Of a stretch of 64,000 nt of DNA, positions 55,993-64,000 are shown piece by piece. The DNA is taken from assembly GCA_905221605.1 (NCBI GenBank), contig CAJNDS010002347.1, forward strand, positions 325,501 to 389,500. Direction: 5' to 3'. The DNA is from Symbiodinium natans (lineage: Eukaryota > Sar > Dinophyceae > Suessiales > Symbiodiniaceae). The notes beneath the pieces were generated by a model, which worked only from the letters and a program-made list of their open reading frames with translations, was not told the origin of the DNA and made no database searches. The position numbers were made by a program, and so were the translations under genes. Every line of letters begins with the position of its first letter. Position 1 is the first letter of the stretch.

Positions 55993-56927
55993 TCCAACAT
56001 GCCGCTTGTCTGCAGCGAGGTGGAACGAGATAGCCATGAACCCAATATCTATAAACATCCCTGGACTCTAGACCTCTGCAAGTGTGGAACGTCACGAAGT
56101 GCCTGGATGCCAACGCCTTTGCAGACCTTCACCTTCAAAGCAGCTGGGTCCTGCGGGCAGGACGTCACCAAGCCAAAAAAGTGCGGCGATCCCGAAGCGT
56201 GTCTCTGTTTCCGACAATCCTTCTTGGACTCAAGGAGCGTCGGGCCTGCTCAGGGAAAGAAAGGATGAAGGATGCGCAGGATGTCCCACAAGTACATTCT
56301 AGGTGCCCGGCTGCCGATGGGGACATCCGGGAGAATCACATCAGAAGCCTGCTCGGGAGCAAAAATTCGGCGTGCAACACAGGATGGCGATCAGTGCATA
56401 AGTGAGCAAGTGACTGAGCGACGAGTGGGAGAGAGAAAGAGAGAAGCAGGAGGCAACAAGGAGACCGTGTGCCCTCGTTACAACTAGTTTCATCACGTCG
56501 AAGTCAGATTAAATCTTGATGATGGCTACTCGGCAGGCGGGACGTCTAACGCACAGCGGCGTTAGACGCAGCCGCCCCGCCTTGGCATTGATAAACAAAG
56601 CACCTGCGTCAGAAGTAGAGCGAATCCAAGCTGCTAGCGCACTTCGCTGTAGGCCTCCAGCTCATTTTAACATTGCAGCGGCCCGCGCCGTTTCAAGCAA
56701 TGCACAGTGAAACGTTTGGTGGGATTTGGACCAACAACCCCTCCCCGTATGTACAAAACCCGCAGCGCTGCTTCCGCAGCTTGGCCCAACTTGAGCATAT
56801 CAGCGACCACACAAGCCGCTGGAACCATGAAACTATGTCGGTCTTCATGCAAACTGTCCACGCCGTCATTGCCGCAGACGTCAAGGTCGCCCAAGCAGAC
56901 GATAAGAAACGTCAGCATTTTCTGGAT
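55993..56927. other. Stretch with uncertain exons of the dsRBD gene
   Basis: Minus frames at 56667-56918 (VVADMLKLGQAAEAALRVLY) could be a later exon of the dsRBD protein. The plus frame 56673-57065 over the same DNA is open too but runs antisense to the dsRBD motif. An inverted pair, CTAACGCACAGC and GCGTTAGACG, lies at 56547-56570. Confidence 0.3.
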
Positions 56928-57285
56928 TTCTTCCTGGCCCGCCGCTCATCTTTGGCAGCCAGAGCATCTTTTTCCAAAGTGGACCACGAAATGAGCTTGG
57001 AACACGCAGCTTTCTGTGCGTCTTTCTTCGTCGTCCCGATGCCTTCATACGTGGCGCTGGAGTGAATTGGCACGCTTAGCGTGCAAATATACTCCCCATC
57101 CTCCGGGCCATCCAAATGCTGGTAGTTCTGCTGCACGTGCTCACCTGCGCGCCCGCTTTCACCAGTGTACAGCCTCAACCATGCAGCATCTTGCAGACAC
57201 ACAACGGCACCAGGCAGTTGAGGTGGTGCACGTATTCAACGCTGTGCTTGTCTCTGAGTCTCTTTCCACCAGACGTCGAGGCCAT
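56928..57285 (-). CDS. Double-stranded-RNA-binding-domain protein (N-terminal exons)
   Basis: Exon 1, 57285-57211: MASTSGGKRLRDKHSVEYVH then HLNCL. An 80-nt GT...CAG intron joins in phase 0 to exon 2 from 57130: QNYQHLDGPEDGEYICTLSV, then YEGIGTTKKDAQKAACSKLI. This fits a single dsRBD: helix 1 (VEYVHHLN), three strands with DGPEDGEYICTLSV, the G-x-G loop, and the KKDAQKAA start of helix 2 that contacts RNA. It most resembles the dsRBDs of DHX9-type helicases, but no helicase part is seen. The frame ends in a basic tail (KDERRARKKSRK) and a stop at 56928 unless spliced. Later exons are not identified. Confidence 0.7.
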
Positions 57286-58915
57286 GGCATTCAAAGGATA
57301 TCAATAGCCAGATATTCGGCCACAAGTGCATCTGCTTACTGGTTCTCAGGAGGGAATGAGGGAATCAAGCACCTTAGATCTGTGTCACTCCTGCTGTTGA
57401 AGACGGCGCAGAACCTCATGGCCACCTAGACTGAAGGGCCCACGGCAGCAAGCGTTTCAGCCGACAACTGTACGCTGCTCTGCGCGCACACTTTGCACAT
57501 GTCAATGAATGTTGTAACTGCTACAAGTAACCGAAGTAACCCCAGTCTACACCGCAAGGCGGTGGAAAGCGGCACCGCACTCAGCTGGCGCCTGTGTTTG
57601 CATGGGCGCCTCGACGACCTTCTTGGCCGAGTCCTTCAGCCGCCAGCTTGCTGCGTCTGGCCTTAGACGTGTTGGGTTGCTGAAGGTGCGAATTGTTCCC
57701 AGCGAAGCCCTGCATCAACAATACAACATCTCCCATAGCCGTGGCACAACAGAAACTGTCCAGGCAATCAGCTCTTCCACCAGCCCCTCCATCTCTGTGT
57801 GCGGCTGGCTGTAGGCTCCATGAAGGAGTGCACGCTGGCTCGCGTCCAGGATTCTTTTTGCACACGTGAGGCTTGTTCCAGATTCTTCTTTCCGAATCGA
57901 TCACCCTACAAGTTTTTGCTGATGCCACGCTACCAGTTATGCTAGGGCCGGGAGCCTCGAAATGGACAGGTAGGTAGCTATTCTATATCATGTTTTTTGT
58001 GCGCAGGAATTCTTCTTCCGATGATTCTGCACGAGCTGCGACGTTGCAGGTGAAAGTCTCGGAATCGACTGCTCCGTCTTGTGTCTTCGAGCAAGAGACC
58101 TATGTGGCCCGCGGTAGCATCCTCCTGATTGGACAACCTGCAAGATGCAGCGTCCTGAAACCCACCCACCTTTCCCACGACCTCTCCCTCGACCTCTCCG
58201 ACGACCTCTCGCACGGCCTCTCTCTACATAACCCTCTCTCCTTCTTTCTTTATCTCCTTTTCTCGCGCCCGCTCTCCCACGCTCTGTCTCGCTCTTTTCT
58301 TTGCTTTGCCTGGCTTGGCTTTGCTTTGCTCTGTCTTTGCTCTGTCTTCGCTCTGCTTCATTTTCCTTCGCTTTGCTTCGCTTTGGTTCGCTTGGCGCTG
58401 CTTGGCTTTGCTCGGTTTTGCTTGGCTTTGCTTGGCTTGGCCTGTCTGGCTTGGACTACAAACTCAGCGCGGATCTTCAAAGTGCTGCAAACCCGGAAGC
58501 TCAGAAACCACATTGATAAGCTTCGCACAAACTCACAGCTCTTGCAACTTGATCCTTCTCCTGAAAAAAAGCAAACAAGTCATCAATCAATCAACTGACA
58601 GCTGCTGTTCTGACAACATAGAAGAACCACATGATTCAGCGGGCCTGCATGACTGCTTCCAGGACCGCCTCACAAAGTAAGAGTGTCTACCAAACACATC
58701 AAACGCTAAAGACTGTTCTCCCTCTCTCTCTGTCTCTCTCTCTTTGCACCTGCGCGTCTTCCAGTTCTTCTGTGACATCGGAGATCCTATCGAAACCTCG
58801 GCAGCAGACAGGAACCTGACTTCTGTCAACTACTCGGGGATAGCCGAAGAATCACAGTGAGAAACATCTGGGGGAAGGGCTACCTCGCAGTGCCCATTGG
58901 GCACATCTGTTTTGC
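57286..58915. other. Stretch with ambiguous frames and a CTTTGCTTGG minisatellite
   Basis: At 57581-57928 both strands look coding: minus GNNSHLQQPNTSKARRSKLA, and plus a Ser-rich frame from 57602. A TTGCTTTGCT / CTTTGCTTGG pentamer-decamer repeat fills about 58290-58450. Pyrimidine-rich runs are near 58180-58290 and 58720-58745. Confidence 0.35.
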
Positions 58916-59517
58916 TTATGGGCCTGCATCATCCGAGAGACCAAAGACTTTAGGTGGCCGTTGCAAGAGCAACTGACATCGGTTTGCCGAGTGAGGCAGA
59001 TTACGGCTGATTGTGGACTGCACGAAGGCCTTGCGAAGCGCCTCCTCCAGGGCCTGCACATTCAAAAAAAGAACATATCCTTAACTCCACATGTCCGAAG
59101 CCATGCGACTGCTCAATTTGACATCTGTCCATGAGTCTCGATATCTGTCTTTACATTCCACGGCCTCCATGCGATCAAAGAGGCTCTTGACGAAGCTTTG
59201 CTGCATGGCGCGTTCAGCTTTCATTTTGGCATGCCCAGCTTCCACAACACGCTGCGCTGACCAAAGCCTGGGGAAGAAAGCCACAAGTTGATAAAGCAAC
59301 AAGCTGAGGCAATGTGAGAACACGTATGCACCAAAGAGCTAAGAACGTGACTGCTTCTGCAGTTCAATGTTCTGTTTCTGCAGTTCAAGATTCTGTGCAC
59401 GTAACCTCGGCCACAAGGATGGTGGCAGGGCAGCAAGCCAACCTTGCCCAATTTGCATTCGAGCTGCATGCGTCGATTGTCAGCAAACGGCTGACCCTCG
59501 CTCTCTCCGCAGCTGTC
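58916..59517 (-). CDS. Coiled-coil protein, four exons seen
   Basis: Exons: 59517-59443 (PFADNRRMQLECKLGK), 59392-59355 (NLELQKQNIELQ), 59267-59165 (LWSAQRVVEAGHAKMKAERA, MQQSFVKSLFDRME) and 59053-58916 (ALEEALRKAFVQSTISRNLP, ending VFGLSDDAGP, TAA). The introns are GT...AG phase 0, GC...AG phase 2 and GC...AG phase 0, and all joins keep frame. The joined protein is one continuous heptad-rich helix. The basic patch just before the coil (DNRRMQ) is too short for a bZIP. Upstream coding probably continues to about 59850, where frames such as DLRFRDVFLELSSPISHLTV are open, but that join is not fixed. Partner and role are unknown. Confidence 0.65.
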
Positions 59518-60295
59518 CTGTGAACAAAGCGCTTGTCAAAAAGTACTGGCAGGTTGAAATCGGTGGAAGCTGAGGATGCCCACCCTGCGCAAAGCCCTTT
59601 ACATGTCACCTCGTCATTGCCAGCTGCTCGGTCACCATGATCACCATGGGGCCCATACCTGCTGGTTCGAACTGTAAGATGTGAAATGGGTGAACTCAGT
59701 TCGAGAAATACATCACGGAATCTGAGATCTGAATTTCTGCCCAGCTTGAGTTGATGACTCGAAATCCACACCGCAAGACAGCGCATGACAAGCAGTTTGT
59801 CATCCAAGTCGCCAGTAGCACCAAGTACACATCAAATGTCCATCCTGCAAGTACCTGTCAGGTCATGGAGTCGTGCACTGTGTGAGCTGGTTTGAGCTCA
59901 AAGTGGCCAGGACACATCGGAGCGTCAGTCATGGCTGCACGTGTGGCAGTCTTGACTGTTGGAGAATGCGTTGTAATCAAACACCTTCAGCATCAAACAA
60001 GGTTCTTGTGTTCCACGTGATCCATATCCCTCCTCAACAGATGAATGTACTCCCGTATTGCAACACCATTGCCGTTGCTTCTTCCTGCAGAAATGGAGTG
60101 GCAGAGCCAAGGCGTTCTTGATCTACGCCCCGTTTCAGAGAAGAAATGCTGCGGCACAGGACAGCATCCAAAGTCATCTGGCTTTGGCGACGACAGGTTC
60201 CAAAGTTAAAATGTCATTCTCTCATGCTTTTCGAGTTCTTTAAAGGCGAACATGATTTCGGATCAGTGATATGATTCGATCTTTCTAAATGGGCC
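59518..60295. other. Probable upstream exons and flank of the coiled-coil gene
   Basis: The minus frame 59385-59807 contains MDDKLLVMRCLAVWISSHQL and LGRNSDLRFRDVFLELSSPI. A second frame after a TTGCAG acceptor reads WTFDVYLVLLATWMTNC. One of these is likely an exon. The remainder shows nothing. Confidence 0.3.
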
Positions 60296-60505
60296 TCACG
60301 CAACAACCAACGTCTTGGACAGAGGCTCACAAGCCAAATGTCTCTCGCGACACTGCCAATCAGCAAAACTCCTCCTCAGTGCAGAATTTTGTGGGCGTTT
60401 CATATATTTCGTGCTAATGGCGCATCTGTTGTGCAGCGATTCGAAAATCTCGTTTACATATGGACATTTGCACTTACGCTTTCGGATTGCACGTGCCAGT
60501 GGCAT
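60296..60505 (-). CDS. Possible small single-exon protein
   Basis: A true ATG at 60505 opens 69 codons to TGA at 60296: MPLARAIRKRKCKCPYVNEI, Lys/Arg/Cys-rich, ending LACEPLSKTLVVA. It could also be an exon. Plus frames across it are open as well. No motif. Confidence 0.2.
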   Translation of the reverse strand: MPLARAIRKRKCKCPYVNEIFESLHNRCAISTKYMKRPQNSALRRSFADWQCRERHLACEPLSKTLVVA

Positions 60506-60719
60506 TACGTACGCCCTTTACAACACATCAAAACGATAAGTTGACTACTTCAGAACCCGGACAACCCCGCAACATCCTGACTCTTTCAGGGAGGACGCTG
60601 CAGCAGAAACTTTTCTCCACGTCATCCGAGGATGCGAACCAAACCTACTTGCGGTGCAATACTCGATTGCTGAGCCTTTATCACTACAAGGCCTATCCTG
60701 AGTGAAACAGCTCGCTAAC

Positions 60720-61414
60720 TCAGTGTCCCAGGCCCGAGAGCTCCGGCGACAGCAGCAGCACGGCCTCAGCTCTGCTTTGGAGAGCAGAATGCTTGAGAAT
60801 CCAACTTGAGAAGGCTTTGGGGAGCTGGCCAGCATGCACAGCAGTGCCAAGAGTGGATCCCGGCCGGGGCTCACCTTTCCATGAGCCACCCGAAGAAGGC
60901 ACAGCGGCCATCACCCCGAAACTCTTCCTAACTGAGAGATCTGAGGGGCCCCCCGGTGCCTTCACCACCAGCGCACCCGCATGCTCAGGCCAGGCCTCAT
61001 GACAAGCGAATTCCTCTCAGTCACATCATGCGACTACCTTACCGACCTCGCCGACTGTTGCTGAAGAGCAGCGAAGATGTGGACTTGAGAAATTGAGAAA
61101 TCCTTCTGGCCCCCCGACCGTGGCAGTCAGCTGGCCATCAGTCGCTGCTGTTAGGCCCACACCTGCACGAGCGAACCGCTGAGTGAACTTACTCCAATCA
61201 CCCTGCAAACAAGGCCCTGCTTGCCTCCTGCAGCTGCTCCGACACTCATCAGCACCGAACCTGCCAAGGGGTCTGCACCGGAGTCCACAAGACCCTCTGA
61301 GCCAGAAACACAAACCAACTTAAGCCTTCCGCTCGCCGCAGTTGCCATTCCTCCCCGCAATTCTGCAGGAGGCCATACTTGTCCTGAGCCACAACTTGTC
61401 TTCGGCTGGTTCAT
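60720..61414 (-). CDS. Three-exon unrecognised protein (C-terminal part)
   Basis: Exon 1 ends at 61216 (ATAASGRLKLVCVSGSEGLV, LAGSVLMSVGAAAGGKQ). Exon 2 is 61162-61043 (VGLTAATDGQLTATVGGPEG, HLRCSSATVGEV). Exon 3 is 61015-60720 (EFACHEAWPEHAGALVVKAP, SSGGSWKGEPRPGSTLGTAV, ending LSPELSGLGH, stop). Both joins are phase 1, with a GC donor first and a GT donor second. The protein is Gly/Ala/Val-rich with beta-like segments and no signal seen. The start is further right. No family is recognised. Confidence 0.45.
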
Positions 61415-62004
61415 TCTGTCTAGGGTTTCGGGAGGGTTTAGAGTTCGCCTTTTGGAGTTCGCTCAATATTGAAGCTCATGACACCAGCCCGGAACAAACA
61501 AAAGTAAGCCCCCCCCCCCCCATCCTAAAGCCTGCAGCCTCCTCTAGGTCGTAGCTCAAAGTTGTGAAGGCCGGCCCCAAGATTTGAAACCTAAGGCTGC
61601 AGACCCTAGCCCCAAGCTCGAGACTCTGATTCTGTGGGGGCCCGGAAACCATGGATACCCTTGTTTACATGCTCGTTACTTCGATCATCCCCTCCCCACG
61701 GCTTCCCTAAGACTGAAGCATTGCGTGCCATTGCATCGCCTAACCCGGCCGAGGAGCGCCGTTGGGTCCAAAGATGTGCAGGCACGCCCCAGACGGGTCT
61801 GCTCCCAACCGAAGGGGTCCCACCTGTTTGCAGCTTCGGTGCGGCTTCGGCTCTGCTTCAGCGGCGCATAGTTTTTTAGGGCTCGCTGACAAGAGAGACT
61901 TTTGGGGGAGAATTTCTCGGTCTGCGGCACGACAGTGTGGAAACTGGGTGTTCGCGGTTGTGGACCTGAGCACAGAGCGCAGCTCTGCACGCAGCCCACA
62001 GCTT
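61415..62004. other. Stretch without a supported gene
   Basis: A C run lies at 61510-61521. Open frames on both strands (plus 61584-61871, minus 61685-61999) have no motif. Confidence 0.35.
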
Positions 62005-62088
62005 GAGATGGGAGCCTATGGGAGCCTATGGGAGCCTATGGGAGCCTATGGGAGCCTGTGGGAGCCTATGGGAGCCTATGGGAGCTTG
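62005..62088. repeat. GGGAGCCTAT decamer repeat
   Basis: Eight consecutive 10-bp units with one variant (GGGAGCCTGT). It reads as repeated GAYGSLWEPM in plus frames. Confidence 0.97.
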
Positions 62089-62788
62089 CAGCAAGTCTCC
62101 TGCACAGTTGGCAGAGATCCAGGGCAGCCACAGCTCCAGCCACCGCCGATCTTTGCTGTCCTGCCACGTTGAGGCTTTCAGAGGCTTTGGCAAATGGTAA
62201 GACTCAGTAAGCTTGTGCTTGGCGGCTTCGAGATGGCCAGTGCACCTGGCTAAAGCGCGCAAAGAGGAGGGTGTGGCCGCCCGGGCCATAGATCCCCACC
62301 GGGCTCTCACCTGTGCGAGTGGGCATGTGCTGCTACTGCTTCTTCGACGAGTCGCCATTCCCATAGCACCTCGCCACAGCGAGCTAAGGCCATCCACGGG
62401 CACATGGAACTGAGCCTCGTCACGCCAATAGGGCCCACTTGAGGAATGAACCAATTAAGTGCAAAGATCACTTCGGGAACCTCGGCACAAGTCTACGCGG
62501 CCATCCCAAGACTCTTCTGGGTACCAGCCCGGTGTGTGCTTAATCCTCCAGACTTGGACGGTTCTCATTCACTACCAAGCCCCGGGCCTTACGATGGAAA
62601 GGAAACCCAACATCAAGCAACCCCGAACGGACATGACCCCAGATCTCCACGAAGACTGTGAGCACTTGAAACTCATCGTCTACGCTCCGCCTCCGAGGAC
62701 GGCTGGATAAGCCGCGGGATTAGTGCTGCCCTGTCCGAGGCCTCCCATGACCAGGGTCATTGTTTGCGAGCTTCGATTTAAGGAAAGA
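62089..62788. other. Stretch without a supported gene
   Basis: The minus frame 62026-62454 is open partly because of the decamer repeat. Nothing else is supported. Confidence 0.35.
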
Positions 62789-63436
62789 TCAGGCCGCCTC
62801 GGGTAGCGTCCCCGTGAGGCTGCCGGAACGCGCAGGCTCCGACCTCAGTTGCAAGGAAAGTCTCCCCGAGCACGAGCCCACGACGGCTTCAGGATGGCCC
62901 CCGGACCGGCCCGACCAGCGGTCCAGCATGGGCAAGGTGGACACCGCGCTGGGCGCGCTCTGACCAGGACAAAGAGGGAGAGGCAACGGGGCCCCATGTT
63001 TTTGAAGAGGCCACAAGAAGGCAGTCGACAGCGAGCCGCGCGCCTGTGAAGAGTTGGGAACTGCAGGGTTTCCTCCAGGGATCCCTCCAGGGATCCCTGG
63101 AGGGTTCCCGGGCGTGTGGGGCAAAGTCATGGGAGGCAAGCTCGTCCTCCCCAGCGTCGACCGCTCCTGACTGGGGGCAAGCGGAGACATATGAGAGATC
63201 TGCTCACTTATGCCGTGTTGGCTTTTGGGCTCTCGGGCTGGCGCTTGGCCGTCGCCTGGCGCGCATCTCACTTCAGTCTTAGACTTCATTGCATCTGCTC
63301 CCTCTGCTCGATGCCTGGATAGTCCATCGGCCAGCGCGGCTTCAGGTAGCCTGCAGAGGCAACAACTCTCTACACTCACCCGCGCCACGCCTTGTGGGGT
63401 TGAATTCGCATTTGGATCTGGGGCACTGGGGGGCAC
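62789..63436 (-). CDS. Possible exon(s) of an unrecognised Pro/Ser-rich protein
   Basis: The minus frame is open for 215 codons: VARVSVESCCLCRLPEAALA, then a Pro/Gly repeat (NPPGIPGGIPGGNP) and a Ser/Leu-rich tail. Part of the length comes from the GGGATCCCTCCAG palindromic repeat at 63073-63103. A plus frame (63210-63677) overlaps it. No domain. Confidence 0.2.
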   Translation of the reverse strand: MPPSAPDPNANSTPQGVARVSVESCCLCRLPEAALADGLSRHRAEGADAMKSKTEVRCAPGDGQAPAREPKSQHGISEQISHMSPLAPSQERSTLGRTSLPPMTLPHTPGNPPGIPGGIPGGNPAVPNSSQARGSLSTAFLWPLQKHGAPLPLPLCPGQSAPSAVSTLPMLDRWSGRSGGHPEAVVGSCSGRLSLQLRSEPARSGSLTGTLPEAA

Positions 63437-64000
63437 TGGGGGGCCCTGGGGCCCCGGCCCTCGCCCGAAAAGTATCCAGGCGGCTCCTCCTTCACGGAGG
63501 TGTGTTGAGCTACGTTGGGCTGTTGAAACCTACAGTTCTAGTTTGGCAAGCGTGCTCACGTTGCAAGGCCTTCACCTTCTCCTCGAAGAACACACCTCCA
63601 CAGTCAAGGAGCAGGGGCGCTCGGCGCTCGGCAAAGCTCAAGCACTGAACAGAACAAACCATCCATCTTCTTCATAATTCGAGACTTCGGTACGATGATG
63701 TGTGACGTTACCAGCTGGCTCTTCAAATAAAGATGTGCTGTGCACAGGAGCCGGGATCAGGAAGCATAAGCAACGGCATGACCTGCCCCCTTGAAGCGCT
63801 GACATTTTCAACCCCCCCCCCCGTTTGCCACATGCAGGCCCTATTGCAGGCTCGACAGCCGCATGGTTTCTGCCTTAACGATGCGGGGTTCAATCAAACA
63901 TCAAACAACGCAGGAAAAAAGCACATGTCTCTCGGACACTCCGCCAGGACCGAGTCACTCGAGCCGCTCACGCTTGTCGTTTCGACCTTAGCCCCTTTTT
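63437..64000. other. Stretch without a supported gene
   Basis: GGGGGCACTGG and GGGGCCCTGG units repeat near 63425-63455, and a C run lies at 63812-63822. No exon is supported at the right edge. Confidence 0.35.

Noticed and set aside
56673-57065. 130-codon plus-strand frame that reads very much like protein
   Set aside because: It is antisense to the dsRBD exon, whose motif GIGTTKKDAQKAAC is specific. High GC at third positions keeps the antisense frame open.
1-64000. CRISPR arrays, rRNA, tRNA or spliced-leader RNA genes, transposase or reverse-transcriptase domains
   Set aside because: I looked for direct-repeat/spacer arrays, T-loop motifs, the spliced-leader sequence and typical enzyme motifs on both strands and found none that I could support by eye.

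Overview
This window looks like nuclear DNA from a dinoflagellate, probably a photosynthetic one. It has no bacterial-style operons or Shine-Dalgarno sites. Coding sequence is split into short exons, many under 120 nt. Where I could join exons in frame, introns begin with GC as often as GT and end AG, usually with G as the next exon base. Degenerate CCCTAAA/TTTAGGG tracts are scattered through the interior. One gene start carries a signal-peptide-like leader ending in the FVAP motif typical of complex-plastid targeting. I cannot name the genus.

Layout: every exon chain I could support lies on the minus strand, from about 3 kb to 61 kb. This suggests one long unidirectional gene array, a known dinoflagellate arrangement. 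In transcription order (right to left) the better models are: a three-exon unknown protein (60.7-61.4 kb); a coiled-coil protein (58.9-59.5); a dsRNA-binding-domain protein (56.9-57.3); an N-myristoylation-type start exon MGSCASS (53.7-54.1); a multi-exon Ras-like GTPase (47.5-50.6); a 75-residue membrane protein (45.75-46.1); a Met/Gln-rich and Cys/Gly-rich repeat protein (41.6-43.4); an unknown protein (37.4-38.7); a Pro/Ala-rich protein (31.7-32.8); a possible CID-like protein (30.4-31.0); a short unknown (27.8-28.2); an unknown (23.5-24.6); a RING-H2 finger protein (22.7-23.1); a 400-residue unknown (20.36-21.69); a plastid-leader start (17.6-17.75) and a four-exon unknown (15.96-16.8); and membrane-protein exons (2.95-3.57). 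Most others are unrecognised. Many long open frames are shadows or run through simple repeats.

Between genes the DNA is rich in simple and composite repeats: a 230-bp TTC tract (6.9 kb), a 1.2-kb nested inverted structure of A-rich/T-rich 12-mer arrays and G/C runs (18.2-19.4 kb), a 370-bp GAGAGG tract (31.2 kb), GTA/GTC triplets (54.2 kb), a 133-bp tandem duplication (54.9 kb), and at least three copies of a dispersed element, two of them with a degenerate telomere-like tail (25.2, 40.6 and 48.5 kb).

Limits: exon joins were made by eye from reading frame, splice signals and protein likeness. Family calls rest on motifs only. The genes show no evident shared pathway; the RING, Ras-like and dsRBD proteins are ordinary signalling or regulatory families.
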